Positions 1 to 11,628 of a stretch of DNA of 64,000 nucleotides are shown one piece after another (positions within the stretch are counted from its first letter, which is position 1; each line of letters begins with the position of its first letter). The translations under genes were made by a program, and so were the position numbers. Origin of the DNA: Polyodon spathula. Its lineage: Eukaryota > Chordata > Actinopteri > Acipenseriformes > Polyodontidae. The DNA lies in the NCBI RefSeq assembly GCF_017654505.1, contig NC_054559.1, forward strand, positions 3,666,781 through 3,730,780, read 5' to 3'. The notes under the pieces are model-generated. The model did no database searches and was not told the origin of the DNA. It saw only the letters and a program-made list of their open reading frames with translations.

Positions 1-540
1 TTTACATCTGGTGGAAATTCCCATTTTAACATTACCCTGCGGGGCAAATAAAATTTTTCACTTATTTCTTATTTCACTGTTTCACTTATTCTTCATTCCC
101 AAAAGAGCAGAGAACACACCTTATTAACAGAGGTTGTGGGTCTCCTCCCAAGGAGAAGGAGATGTGTCTCTAAAGCGTCATGTGACCTCCACTCTGAGAA
201 GAGGACTCCATTAAGGCTTCAGGATCCACTTCATGTCTGCTAATCCCTCAAATATGCACTTGGTCTACAAAAGTTGTCAATATTTTAAATTATATTTTTG
301 ATGGTAAAGCTTGATGTACATTCCAGGATATTCAGGAAACATAATCGCTCCCTGGGTTTCCTTTCTTTCTATCTCTTGGTCTATGCTCATCCCTCTGTGC
401 TTATGGTGTCTCCTGCAATGCCTCTCTGTCCACCCACCCCATAGTTACACTTTTTGTATCTTCGTCTGCCACAAGGGCCCTAGTTTCTTCTCTTTAAATT
501 GTTTTACTTCCCATAATTCCAGACCCCTCCCGGTGACTAT
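1..540. other. Intergenic, nothing recognised
   Basis: AT-rich DNA. The only longer open frame (311-547) has no domain or motif I can name and is rich in S, C and L as expected of chance reading. I see no repeat unit, splice-like exon or RNA gene here. Confidence 0.5.
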
Positions 541-1235
541 TATTTAGGACAGATAACTTAATAACCTTGGTGTCACCCCCAACTGGGAGAGAATCTGGGA
601 TAACATCTTTACATCATCCAATAACTTGCCACACCAATTGATTATTTTTAAATTAACACATAGATTTTATGCAACCCCCTATCGGAAATTTCAAATGAAA
701 ATTATCCCCGATCCTTTGTGCCAAGGATGCGCTCTAGGAACTGCTGGCACCTATCTAAACATGTTTGGGGAATGTCCAAAAATTAAGGCTTTCTGGAAAT
801 GTATGACTTTGGTCATGGCCAAATTAATTGGAGTACAGGTGCTGCAGTGTCCTGGATTGCACCTTCCTGCGGATGATTCCCAACAGTCAAGGCGAATATA
901 TGCCTAGAGGGTGGGACAGCAGTTACAACTACTTTGAAGGGATGGGTTAAGTCTGGAATATCTTTCAATTCTCTATGGCTTTGCCAGCTCAGCCACGATT
1001 AATACTTGGTCTTCTGCAGAAAGTACTTTAAATGCTCTACTTTCTGAGGTGACACCCCTGTGCCATAACTTTTCTTTAACTGTTACTTTTGCTATTATTT
1101 TTATTATTCTCTATTGTTGTGCCAATGTTTGATGTCTATGTGTGTACTTATGTATTTTTGATTTATTGTATAATTGTTTTTTATTTTTAATTTTTTTTTA
1201 TGTTACACGCAAATAAAAAATTGTTCACAAAAAAG
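541..1235 (+). mobile_element. L1/Tx1-type LINE, 3' end of ORF2 plus tail
   Basis: The frame at about 560-907 reads like the extreme C-terminus of an L1-clade ORF2. It shows a helix with THRFYATP, then a cysteine cluster (DPLCQGCALGTAGTY) followed by MFGECPKIKAFW, matching the family pattern of a C-x2-C element before 'H-x-FWeCPkI..FW'. The ORF ends at 907. The following 300 bases are T-rich 3' UTR ending in an AATAAA signal and A-rich tail near 1209-1233. It is 5' truncated, as most LINE copies are. The clade (L1 versus Tx1) is uncertain; the LINE assignment is firm. Confidence 0.75.
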
Positions 1236-2046
1236 TGAAGGATGCCAACCATGCCGTCACAAAAAGACTGGGAAGCAAAAAGGCTGTGACAGTTCACTGG
1301 GGTCACATGAGCCTCCTATAGGAAAATGGTCTATTCACCCAATTATTTTACCCCCAGATTTTCCATCCTAATTGAGAATATATGATTACATTCCTTCACC
1401 ATGGCAATCTGAATTACAGAAAAATATTTGAATAAATTGCAACACAAGCAAAAACCAAAACATATTTTATAGGTCATCAAAATATCAATAGTTACAGATG
1501 CATGTTTGTTCTAGAGATCAAGGGGTTGAGGGATTTAAACATGTCCAATGTTAGGCCTCAAAAAAGATGACAACATCCTGCCAGGAATGTATTTCTGGCT
1601 GCCAGTGAAAGGTGTAATATTATATTTTAATAACAGCCCCTGGAGGCTGGGAAAATCAGGTCAGGGCAAATGTCGACGGGAGGCTTCAAAAGAAACTTCT
1701 GTTCAGCTTGTGGGCCTCTAAAAAATTAAATGCTTCCCTGAGAGGGTTTTTCCACATTTTCTGCTTGAAGTGACTGAGCTATTAAGAGGCTTGACGAGGA
1801 GAGAGCTGGCTGGAATCAAACTGCCAATCAATTTCAAGGCTAGTTGCTGGGCAATGTTACAGATACTATGAGTCATTTATGAGGGGATCCCAGGAATGTA
1901 GGCTGTCTCCCAATATCCCACAGTATTCAAGAATTGTTCCAGTGTTCCCAGAGAATCTGAGATTTCTAAACCATTGACTGAATGCAGTGGCCTTGTTTTT
2001 CACAGTAATTACAATAATTGTAATTGATATAATCCATCCAATCCAA
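1236..2046. other. Intergenic, nothing recognised
   Basis: About 800 bases with no open frame of interest, no tandem array and no recognised repeat on either strand. Confidence 0.4.
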
Positions 2047-2091
2047 CAAAGAGCAACTAGACTACTCCCAGGGGTTAAGGAAATGAGCTGG
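2047..2091 (+). mobile_element. Sliver of CR1-like LINE ORF2
   Basis: Forty-five bases translate as QRATRLLPGVKEMSW, which aligns with the [16 protein letters not shown] stretch near the C-terminus of the CR1 ORF2 copies elsewhere in this window. It is more diverged than those copies, so it comes from an older or different subfamily. It abuts the truncated left end of the Tc1 element that follows. Confidence 0.55.
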
Positions 2092-3398
2092 ATTTAATTA
2101 GTTTTTGCCACTGATCAACACAAAAAAAGTCCATAATGTCAAGGTAAAAAATAAAATCTACAAATTGTTCTAAATTAATTACAAATACAAAACAGAAAAT
2201 ATTTGATTGCATAAGTATTCACCCCCTTGAGTCAATATTTGGTAGAGGCAGCTTTGTCAGCAATTACAGCCATGAGTCTATTGGATAAGTCTCTACCCAA
2301 TTTGTACATCTGGACACTACAATTTTTGTCCATTCTTCTGTAAAATTGCTCAAGCTCTGTCGAGTTGGATGGGGACCTTTGGCGAACAGCAATTTTCAAC
2401 TCTTTCCAAATATTCTCAATTGGCTTGAGGTCCCGGGCTGGGCCACTACAGGACATTGACCTTTTTGTTTTTAAACCACTCCAGTGTGGCTTTGGTTGTA
2501 TGTTTGGGGTCATTGTCCTGCTAGAAGATAAATCTTCTCCCAAGTCCCAGGTCTCTTGCAGACTAGTAGGTTTGCCCTCTATCTTCACAAGCTTTCCAGG
2601 CCCTGATGCAGAAAAGCATCCCGATAGCATAGTGCTGCCACCACCATGCTTCACGGTAGGGATGGTGTTCTCTGGATGATGTGCAGTGTTAGGCTTGCAC
2701 CAAACACAGCGCTTAGCCTTTAGGCCAAAAAGCTCTATTTTGTTTTCATCAGAGCATAGAATCTTCTCCCACATGCCTTCTGGTAAACTCTAGCCGAGAC
2801 TTAATCTGAGTTTTGTTCAACAATGGCTTTCTTTTTGCCACTCTCCCATAAAGGCCATTATTGTGATGCACCCGGGATATTGTTGCCATGTACACAGTGT
2901 CTCCCAGCTCAGCGTGGAAGACTGTAACTCTTGTAGAGTTGCCATAGGCCTCTTGGTGGCCTCCCTGACTAGTGCCCTTCTCACCCGGATACTAGGTTTT
3001 TGAGAACGGCCTGTTCTAGACAGATTCACAGTTGTGCTATATTCTCTCCATTTCTTAATAATGGACTTTACTGTGCTGCTGGGGATATTCAATGCCTTGG
3101 AAATGTTCTTATATCCTACCCCTGATTGGTGCTTTTGAAAAACCTTATTCCGGATTTGAGTTGAATATTCCTTCGTCTTCATGATGTAGTTTTTCTTACT
3201 TATGCAATTATTTTCTGTTTTATATTTGTAATTAATTTAAAACAATTTGTAGGTTTTAATTTTCATTTTGACATTATGGACTTTTTTTGTGTTGATCAGT
3301 GGCAAAATCTCCTAATTAAATCAATTTTGATTCCATGTTGTAACACAATAAAATGTGAAAAAGTCCAAGGGGGGTGAATACTTTTGAGAGCCACTGTA
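2085..3398 (-). mobile_element. Tc1/mariner transposon, left end truncated
   Basis: The right end is intact at TA (3397-3398) with the terminal motif TACAGTGGCTCTC read on the minus strand. A long inverted repeat of roughly 130 bases or more pairs 2097-2226 with 3183-3312; it contains GCCACTGATCAACAC and the inner GTATTCACCCCC motif typical of Tc1-like IR/DR ends. The left terminal repeat lacks its outer ~80 bases and is fused to a CR1 sliver, so the element cannot be mobilised as it stands. Between the repeats lies a broken transposase gene. Confidence 0.9.
2232..3182 (-). pseudogene. Tc1-like transposase, frameshifted
   Basis: The transposase binds the terminal repeats and performs DDE cut-and-paste. 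The N-terminal half (3182 down to 2817, start MKTKEYSTQ) contains the helix-turn-helix KNISKALNIPSSTVKSIIKKW and the second DNA-binding helix. It leaves frame after about residue 90 and resumes at 2774. The second half retains the first catalytic Asp region ([17 protein letters not shown]) and the glycine-rich CGG-like segment. The second Asp region is out of frame, and the DDE Glu region reads as DLKPIENIW. It is a decayed gene of about 340 codons in the intact family. Confidence 0.88.
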
Positions 3399-3420
3399 TG
3401 CCCCCCCCCCCCCCCAATTA
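3399..3420. repeat. Poly-C run
   Basis: Homopolymer of about 16 C directly beside the Tc1 terminal repeat. The exact length in the assembly may be unreliable. Confidence 0.6.
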
Positions 3421-3563
3421 TGACATGTGTGTATTGCATGTGTATTGCATGTGAACATTCCATGTGTTTATTTCATGTGTATATTGTGTGTGTGCGTTCA
3501 CTGTGCGTAGTGAATAAATGAGCTGGTTCAATTCAACTCAAATACTGTCCAAATTATTCAGAG

Positions 3564-3757
3564 CACTCACCCTCCTTTCCAGGGTCCGTGCTTCACTACA
3601 GTACAGAGCTGAGAAATAACATTAAAACTAACAGACCAACTTATTATACACCTCGATCACCCTCCTTCCCAGGGTCCAAGCTTCACTATAATATAGACCT
3701 AAGCAATAACTTTAAAACTGACAGAGTAACTTGTTATTCACACCGCTCACCATCCTT
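3564..3757. repeat. 90-bp tandem repeat, about 2.1 copies
   Basis: The motif CACCCTCCTTTCCAGGGTCC begins at 3568, recurs at 3658 and starts again at 3748, giving a 90-bp period with about 15 percent divergence between copies. The third copy is cut by the CR1 fragment that begins at about 3758. Confidence 0.8.
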
Positions 3758-4567
3758 TCAATTTTAGAAAGGCAAACTATGAAGGTATGAAACACAGACT
3801 AACAAAAGTAGATTGGAGTAAAATAGAGAAAACATCCACAGAAAAGGGATGGCTGTTTTTTAAAAATGTAGTACTAGAAGTGCAAAACAATTACATCCCA
3901 AAAGTAGACAAATCTAAATCTAAAACAAAATGCCAAAATGGTTTAATAGATCAACTGAAAAAATATTCAGTGAAAAAAGGCACTTTATAGAGCATTAAAA
4001 AAGGACCAAAAACAAAGTACGCAGAAAGAGTACACAGAACTGCAAACACAAGTCAAAAAGGAAGTTAGAAAGGCCAAGAGAGAGAGAAATAGAAATGAAC
4101 ATTGCTAAGGGGGCTAAAACCAATTCCAAAATGTTTTTCCAATATTACAACAGCAAGAGAACATTCAAAGAGGCGGTTAAATATCTAAGAGACACAAATG
4201 GCAAAAAAAAGTAAATAGATTACTTTTCACAAGTTTTTTCAAAGGAGGATACGGACAACATGCCCCACATGTCAACCTGTTCCTATCCAGTTTTAAATAA
4301 CTTTTGCATAACCGAGGCAGAAGTGTTAAAGGGACTAGAAACTTTTCAAATAAACAAATCCCCTGGGTCGGACGAGATCTTCCCAATAGTACTCAAAGAA
4401 TTGAAAGAAGTTATTTACAAACCACTAACGAAGATCATGGAACAGTCTCTTGACACAGGGGTTGTACCGACAGACTGGAGAATTGCAAACGTAATACCCA
4501 GCCACAAAAAGGGAAACAAAACCGAGCCAGGTAACTACAAACCAATAAGCCTGACTTCTATTATATG
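3758..4567 (+). mobile_element. CR1-type LINE fragment (ORF2 middle), interrupted by Tc1
   Basis: This matches the linker between endonuclease and RT of the CR1 ORF2 at 18.2-20.8 kb. Landmarks are EVDWSKIEKT-like and the spans NNYIPKVDKSK, LNNFCITEAEVLKGL and NKSPGSDEIFPIVLKELKEVI, ending with NYKPISLTSIIC. It is broken by several indels (frames change near 3985, 4080 and 4210) and has a CR1-atypical cysteine in the STCSYPVL region. It stops exactly where a Tc1 terminal repeat begins, so the Tc1 inserted into it; the rest of the LINE is not found on the other side. Confidence 0.9.
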
Positions 4568-5471
4568 TACAGTGCCTATAGTAAGTATTCACCCCCCTTG
4601 GATGTTTTCACAGTTTGTTTTGTTACAACCTGAGTATTCACCCCTTTTGCTATGACTAAAAAAGCTTGGGTGCAACCAATTGCCTTCAGAATTCACACAA
4701 TAAGTTAAATGGAGTCCATCTGTGTGCAATTAAAGTGGTTCACATGATTTCAGATTAAATATACCTGTCTCTGGAATGTTCCACAGTTGAGTAGCACATT
4801 CAAAGCAAAGATACAACCATAAAGACCAAGGAGGTTTCAAAACAACTCTGGGATAAAGTTGTGGAAAGGCACAGATCAGGGGAGGGGTACAAAAAGATTT
4901 CAAAGGCATTGAATATCCCTTGGAGCACAGTTAAGTCGATCATTAAGAAGTGGAAGGTATACGGCACCACCCAGAATCTGCTTAGAGCAGGCCATCCTCC
5001 CAAACTGAGCAGCCGGGAAAGAACGGTATTGGTTAGAGAAGCCACCAAGAGGCCAATGACAACGCTGAAAGACCTACAGCATTCCATGGCTGAGATGAGA
5101 GAAACTGTCAATGTGTCAACAATAGCTGAGGTACTCCACAAATCTGGCCTGTATGGAAGAGTTGCAAGAAGGAAGCCATTTCTGAAAAAAGCCAATGTAA
5201 AATCCTCCTTGGAATTTGCTAAAAGGCATGTGGGAGACTCCGTAAAGATGTGGCAAAAGATTCTGTGGTCCGATGAAACAAAAATAGAGCTATTTGGACT
5301 AAATGCAAAACGTTGTGTCTGGTGCAAACCCAACACAGCACATCACCCAGGTAACACCATCCCCACTGTGAAGCAATGTGGTGGCAGCATCATACTACGG
5401 GGATGCTTTTTATCGGCAGGGACTGGGAAGCTTGTCAGGGTAGAGGCCAAAATGGATGGAGCTAAATACAG
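4568..5471 (+). mobile_element. Tc1/mariner transposon, 3' half missing
   Basis: It starts at TA with TACAGTGCCTATAGTAAG, the same terminal repeat family as the element at 62.4 kb but different from the one at 2.1-3.4 kb. The left repeat and about two thirds of the transposase are present. Similarity to the 62.4-kb copy ends after codons for MDGAKYR (about 5471). No right terminal repeat follows. Confidence 0.88.
4819..5471 (+). pseudogene. Tc1-like transposase, start mutated and C-terminus lost
   Basis: The reading frame runs from about 4819. The position equivalent to the ATG in the 62.4-kb copy (CCATGAAG) is CCATAAAG here, so the initiator is lost. The paired helix-turn-helix DNA-binding region (KISKALNIPWSTVKSIIKKW) and the first catalytic Asp in KILWSDETKIELFG are intact. 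The frame is lost after [11 protein letters not shown], before the second Asp and third acidic residue. It is better preserved than the other two copies up to that point. Confidence 0.87.
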
Positions 5472-6010
5472 GAGAACGTCAGTGGGAGCTCTGGTCAAAG
5501 GCTACCACGAAGACCAAAATAGAGCGCCAACGTCTGGAGCTAGGAGAACAAACCAGCAAACCAGACGGATGAAGATAACCTGAAATCAGGGAAGACAAAA
5601 CTTTCAGTTACAGTCCCAAGGGGGACATGTGCAGTCAGTGGGGAAACCTTGGCCATCCCCACAGTGTTTTAGTAGAGGAATAGCGAGCAGGCACAGGCTG
5701 AAGACCCCAGCCATATGGGTAGCGAAGGTGGGGGAACGCTGCTAGAGCAGCAACTTTTATTTGTAGTTTTGTTTTTGTGTTTTAATTTCTCTTTTTGCTT
5801 TCGCCTTTTGTTTGGATTATTATTTTGATGCATCCTTGTGTGTGTGTGTGTGTGTGCACTCTTCATTGGCTCCCTGTTTACCATCGTTGGTATTCGGGTG
5901 AGCCAGCAGCGCAGTGCCACATTGTGGCAAAATTAATAAAATACACCCCTGCGGGATGTTCAAACCTTTGTGTCTGTATGCAGTGAATTCCACCACCCTC
6001 CCGCAAGACC
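5472..6010 (+). other. Unclassified repeat-like segment with poly-A signal
   Basis: After the Tc1 truncation comes sequence with a T-rich stretch, a (TG)n run at 5837-5857, a CTTCATTGGCTCCCTG motif and an AATAAA signal near 5935. The arrangement resembles the R/U5 end of an LTR, but no partner LTR or tRNA-primer site was found. The class is undetermined. Confidence 0.3.
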
Positions 6011-8344
6011 ATTTCTAATTAACACCAGAGAGATTTGAGAAGTGCACAGTGCAGGTATAAATGTCTGATATTTATTAAATGATAGAGAATGTGGCATTAG
6101 ACCCAGCACTCATGGGTATTTCAGATAGAAAAGATGCTGCCACCATGCATTAGATGAAGCTAATGCAGTTCTCTGTTTACATACCATGTTATTTGATATA
6201 ATTCAATATACATTGCATTTATTTTAAATGCTATATTTATATTATGAAAACTGTTTGTGTCTAAAATTGTATTTGTTCCACCATATATGGCAAATGTATT
6301 TGTGTTTAAAAATACAGTATACATTGAGCATATATTATACTTATACAAAAACAAACCCATTTGTACCATGTATAAAGTAAAAAATAATTTCTAATGCATG
6401 GTTCTGTATAGAAAGGGTAGAAAGCAGTGTTTCCTTTTGTCTTTGTTGGCACTATTTATCGTGCAGTCAGTGCCAAGTCTATTCAGTTTTTTAATTCAAT
6501 CAAACCACCCTCTCACATTTCCTACAGGAACTCATATTCCCATTGTAGCATAGGAAAGAACATCATGCAGGCAAACTGGGAAGAGAATCGTTGCATTGGC
6601 TGAAATGTTGCAGATGTTTCTGGTGGGAAAGCTGGTGCAGAGTTTCAGCTTCTGAACAAAAGAATTCAAGTGAGTTCTTTTCACATGTTTCTTTTATGCT
6701 GCAGCAGCCCTGGTTTGCGTTACAGCTGAACCTCAGAACTTTTCTTCCTGAGCAACAATGTGCGCTTCTACAGGAAAGCACACGGTGTAACCAGCTGGCC
6801 TGTAGACTCCTAAACATCAATTCACATCATCACAGAGAGGACACGATCCAGACGTTACTCACACCATAACAAGTTAAAGTCTCATTTAAAGTTTCCTGAT
6901 ATTTCATTTATCAATTGTTTAATATGCAACAATCAGGGTAATCCTTATAAAAGTTTATCACTGTTTTTGCATGGTATTTTTAGTTTTACCATGCTTTTTT
7001 CATGGTTATGCTATGCATTTACCATAGTTTACACTGGACTGCCATGTTTATTGATATACTTTACCATACCTTGCTATTCTTTGCAATGTTTACCTATCAA
7101 TGATCTACCATTCTTTCACTGTACTTTATTACACTTTATATGCTTTCCCTATGAGAAACTTTTATACACAATTTTTTCATACCACAATTAATTAATTCTC
7201 CAGACATTTAAAATGTAAAATTTCTGTATATGCTACTTATGAGATTTACTGTACAGTCTGTGTGTCAGGGCATGTAGGTTGCCCTTAATACCGGTAATGC
7301 ATTATACAACGATAAGACTACGTAATTAAGACACACATGTCTCCAGGACTGAATGCTTGGACTGCAGTAAAGTAATAGTATTGTAGCATGCATGGGGGAA
7401 GCCAGCAGCAGGGATGGTAGGTGACAGCTCTTTTGTACAGTGGTATCGGTGCTATGCTTTAGTGTGAGAGGTCCTGGGTTAGCGCCCGCCCTCTGCCTGA
7501 GCGTGGATTGCCTCACCCTGTGTGATGCGCCTGCCTGCGTTAACCTATTTCGCTACAGTATGTTGATGTTTGGAAGCAGCTAGTGCACAGTCAAGTTTTT
7601 TTTATTCTGCAATAGCTAGTAATAATACTGCATTTAGCTCCACAGAATGGAACATAGCATAAACACTTTGAAGTGCAGTGATGTAATAAGGAGTGTTCCA
7701 CCCCAATGGAGGAACAAACACAATGAAGACTTCAACCCCCAGGGCGTTGCTCTTGAAAATTAATGAATACAAGTACAAAGTGGTCCAGTCATCCTCTATG
7801 TGGTGGAAGCAATTGATTTCAGGATAATGAGAGGAAAGTCCCAAGTTCTAATAAAACAATGGAATAGCTGCATGCAATAGCTGGCTGGGTAGGGTTTTAT
7901 TTATTTTTAGTGGCTTGTAACTCCTACTATAAAAATCCACATGAAAAGAAAGGAAAGGAAACCACAAACAAGTAATTAAGCAGAAAAATATTATGTGTTA
8001 CTTCTTTTATGTTTTCCTTTTCTGTTTTTCCTGGCTTTTTTCTTTTATAATTGAATTGCACTGCATATCATCTTGCATGATATGACTAGACTAGATAAGT
8101 TAGCCTGGGGTAGCTTCCACATAAAACAATAAATTCAACTGGAATCTTGTGGTTAAATGTGTGGGGAAATACTATCCAATAAACTAAAATATACCCACAC
8201 GATAAACCAGTTCTAAGATTTATTAAATATACCCAATACGATAAACCATTTCCAAGATGTACCTGCTTTTAGGCTACACAATTGAATAACTTTTTCTAAA
8301 AGCCAAATAATTGGCAAAATTAACCCTAACCAATACTTTACATG
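6011..8344. other. Intergenic, no gene supported
   Basis: Several short open frames exist here, but none has recognisable motifs and most overlap on opposite strands. Between about 6963 and 7160 the words ACCATG and CATGGT recur irregularly, as seen in some short foldback repeats, but I could not define ends. Nothing else is recognised. Confidence 0.45.
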
Positions 8345-8500
8345 TAGCTGAGAATCCAGGACCAAAAACACAGTTGGAAATTAAGTGGAGATAGACTTAG
8401 GACAGAGGGAAGGAGACATTTCTTCATTCACAGAGCAGTGAGGGTATGGAATGGGCTAACCAAGTCATGTTGTTGATGCTGAATGGCTGGGGTACTTTAA
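8345..8500 (+). mobile_element. Old CR1-like LINE 3' end
   Basis: The stretch containing GAATCCAGGACCAAAA, GGAGACATTTCTTCATTCAC, GTGAGGGTATGGAATGGGCT and the following leucine-rich tail parallels the conserved end of CR1 ORF2 (T-R-x-R, RRHFFTQRIVRVWNQLP, LGSFKKLLDE). It is diverged from the young copies in this window and lies on the plus strand. It is too decayed for a full frame. Confidence 0.6.
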
Positions 8501-8778
8501 GATAAAGGGGTTGATGTAAGGAGAGGCGTAGGAAATGATTTTGCACTGCACCCTATGTAAGCTTAAGAGCAATGCAAATTTCTCAACACGCACAAATAAT
8601 GCATGCATGATAATGAGGGTCGCAATGAGCGCCGTCTGTGCATTGGAGTATTACACTTACAGCCCAGAGGTGAGGGGAGTTAGGAGTGCAGAGAGCAGTG
8701 AGAGATTTGTGGAGCACGGAAATCAAAGCAAACAAAATAATATGTCGGAGGAAGGGCAGCAAATTCCTCTTGGCAACA

Positions 8779-9025
8779 CAAACGTTCAATAGAGTTGTCT
8801 GGACCCGAGTGTAACCCACCAACCTGTCCCATACAACACACACATTAAATAGAGCTCTCTGGACCTGAGCGTAACCACTAACCTGTACCATACAACACAC
8901 ACATTAAATAGAGCTCTCTGGACCTGAGTGTAACCACCAACCTGTCCCATACAACACACACATTAAATAGAGCTCTCTGGACTTGAGTGTAACCACCAAC
9001 CTGTTCCATACAGCACAAACATTCT
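8779..9025. repeat. 59-bp minisatellite, about 4 copies
   Basis: The core ATTAAATAGAGCTCTCTGG starts at 8844, 8903 and 8962, with a diverged first unit at about 8785 (GTTCAATAGAGTTGTCTGG). The period is 59 bp, with a few substitutions between units. A short open frame across it on the minus strand is a by-product of the repeat. Confidence 0.88.
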
Positions 9026-9364
9026 GAGCAATTTAAAACAAAAAATCAAAAGTTCAAAGGGAACATAGTCTCATATCACCTGCCATGCTCAAGATGGTTT
9101 TATAATAAAAAATAATATGATTAAATAAAACCTCTTTAAAGTCTAATTATTATTTTGTGGGGCTTTTATTTACCATTTTGTCTGCCAGGATCAGTACATG
9201 TAATAATAGAATGTCTCTTCTATGTGTTTTAAACATGGTTTCTGCTAAAAGATAGCTTGAACAACACACTACACTGAGGAAGTGATATCAGTGGGTTTGA
9301 CGGTTGAATTGAGAATTTGCCTGTAGTTGTTTTACAGATCTGGGGTAAAGGAGAGACAAAGAGC
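9026..9364. other. Intergenic, nothing recognised
   Basis: AT-rich DNA between the 59-bp minisatellite and the next LINE 3' end. I see no frame, repeat or signal that can be supported. Confidence 0.4.
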
Positions 9365-9672
9365 CCCAGACTAATCCCAGGACTTAAAAGCATGAGCTGT
9401 GAAGATAGAACAACAAAGAATTAGGGGGAACTTGAAGTCTTTACAATCTTAAAAGGAGTTGACAAAGTTAACCCTCAGCAATACTAAGTGCAGCACAAAA
9501 GGCAGGACCAGAGGAGAGAGACTTAAGACATAGACACTTCTCCACACAGAGAGTGGTGATAGTATGGAATGGGTTACGCAGTTATACTGTTGATACTAAA
9601 TACATTTGAATCCTTTAAGATCTGACTTGACAAAGTTTTGAGATAAATTGGCTACTAGGAACTGGACAAGCT
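9365..9672 (+). mobile_element. Old CR1-like LINE ORF2 C-terminus
   Basis: It reads as TRLIPGLKSMSCED, then a LILKGVDKVNP-like stretch, RQDQRRE, and HFSTQRVVIVWNGL-like words once frame changes are allowed. This is the same C-terminal block as the CR1 copies in this window but from a diverged subfamily. It ends at GGACAAGCTTAGACTCATCT, where the 35-bp minisatellite starts, so the LINE 3' end grades directly into the array. Confidence 0.68.
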
Positions 9673-10655
9673 TAGACTCATCTAGTATACAGGCAGTGAG
9701 AATGCAGGGGGTTCATCTGGTATACAGGCAGTGAGAATGCAAGGGGTTCATCTGGTATACAGGCAGTGAGAATGCAGGGGGTTCATCTGGTATAAAGGCA
9801 GTGAGAATGCAAGGGGTTCATCTGGTATACAGGCAGTGAGAATGCAGGGGGTTTATTGGTATACAGGCAGTGAGAATGCAGGGGGTTCATCTAGTATACA
9901 GGCAGTGAGAATGCAGGGGGTTCATCTGGTATATAGGCAGTGAGAATACAGGGGGTTCATCTGGTATACAGGCAGTGAGAATGCAGGGGGTCCATCTAGT
10001 ATACAGGCAGTGAGAATGCAGGGGGTTCATCTGGTATACAGGCAGTGGGAATGCAGGGTGTTCATCTAGTATACTGGCAGTGAGAATGCAGGGGGTTCAT
10101 CTGGTTTACAGGCAGTGAGAATGCAGGGTGTTCATCTAGTATACTGGCAGTGAGAATGCAGGGGGTTCATCTAGTATATAGGCAGTGAGCATGGAGGGGG
10201 TTCATCTAGTATACAGACAGTGAGAATGCAGGGAGTTCATCTAGTATACAGGCGGTAAGAATGCAGTGGGGGATCATCTAGTATACAGACAGTGAGAATG
10301 CAGGGGGTTCATCTGGTATACAGGCAGTGGGAATGCAGGGTGTTCATCTAGTATACTGGCAGTGAGAATGCAGGGGGTTCATCTGGTATACAGGCAGTGA
10401 GAATGCAGGGTGTTCATCTAGTATACTGGCAGTGAGAATGCAGGGGGTTTTCTTCTAGTATACAGGCAGTGAGAATGCAGTGGGTTCATCTAGTATACAG
10501 GCAGTGAGCATGCAGGGGATTTATCTGGTATACAGGCAGTGAGCATGCAGGGGATTCATCTGGTATACAGGCAGTGAGCATGCAGGGGATTCATCTGGTA
10601 TACAGGCAGTGAGCATGCAGGGGATTCATCTGGTATACAGGCAGTGGGAATGCAG
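9673..10655. repeat. 35-bp minisatellite, about 28 copies
   Basis: The consensus unit reads TTCATCTGGTATACAGGCAG followed by TGAGAATGCAGGGGG, 35 bp. Variants differ at a few positions: CTAGT or CTGGT, ACAGG or ACTGG, and AATGC or CATGC in the last six units. Units with shared variants cluster, which suggests block expansion. There are no unique spacers, so it is not CRISPR-like. It lies between two LINE 3' fragments. Confidence 0.95.
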
Positions 10656-10721
10656 GGAGGGTTTAGACAAAACTGTACAGACTCTACACTACACATGCAC
10701 TGTGTCTGCAATGCCATAAAC

Positions 10722-11442
10722 CAGGAAATAAAAATGTGCATTATAAATATCATATGGGAGATACTGAAATTGGAGAAGGAATCTATGAAAAAGACCTAGG
10801 AGTTTTTTTTTGTTTTTGTTGAAATGTCTTCATCTAGACAATGTGGGGAAGCTATAAAAAAGGCCAACTAGATGCTCAGATACATTGTGAAAAGTGTTGA
10901 ATTTAGATCAAGGGAAGTAATGTTAAAACTGTACAATGCATTAGTAAGACCTCATCTTGAATATTGTGTTCTGTTCTGGTCACCTTACTACAAAAAGGAT
11001 ATTGCTGCTCTAGAAAGAGTGCAAAGAAGAGCGACCAGAATTATTCCAGGTTTAAAAGGTATGTCATATGCAGACAGACTAAAAGAATTGAATCTGTTCA
11101 GTCTTGAACAAAGAAGACTCTAAATTCTAAAAGGTATTGACAATGTCGACCCAAGGGACTTTTTCGACCTGAAAAAAGAAACAAGGACCAGGGGTCACAA
11201 ATGGTGATTAGACAAAGGGGCATTCAGAACAGAAAATAGGAGACACTTTTTTACACATAGAATCGTGAGGGTCTGGAATCAACTCCCTAGTAATGCTGTT
11301 GAAGCTGACACCCTGGGATCCTTCAAGAAGCTGCTTGATGGGATTCTGGGATCAATAAGCTACTAACAACCAAACGAGCAAGATGGGCCGAATGGCCTCC
11401 TCTCGTTTGTAATCTTTCTTATGTTCTTATGTTCTTATGCAG
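10722..11442 (+). mobile_element. CR1 LINE 3' end, 5' truncated
   Basis: This is a young-family CR1 copy on the plus strand. It begins within the RT C-terminal domain (NKNVHYKYHMGD-like), continues through [52 protein letters not shown] and the final FGSFKKLLDG-type helix, and ends with tandem TTCTTATG octamers at 11418-11442. Compared with the other copies it has a T expansion at 10801-10820, a stop in 'KKAN*M', and a deletion after EQRRL of the GDLIQAFK codons. No target-site duplication is obvious. Confidence 0.93.
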
Positions 11443-11628
11443 CTTTCTGAAATTGTGATTCACATTTGGTTAATTTGCTTTGCAGTATATTAGGTTTGTA
11501 GGCCTTGTAAATAGTAAAGGTGCCACATTGTGCTACAGTTAACCCTGCTGGCCAGGTTCCTGGTGAGCTCATGTGGACACCAGTGGGTCTGGACCCTTTG
11601 CTATAGGGGGAGGCAGCTTGTAGGCTGT

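Noticed and set aside
6591..6869. Overlapping 85- and 92-codon frames on opposite strands
   Set aside because: No motif on either strand, no codon-periodicity I can see, and no neighbouring exon signals.
9673..10655. CRISPR-like array
   Set aside because: Head-to-tail units without unique spacers, in vertebrate-type DNA: a minisatellite.
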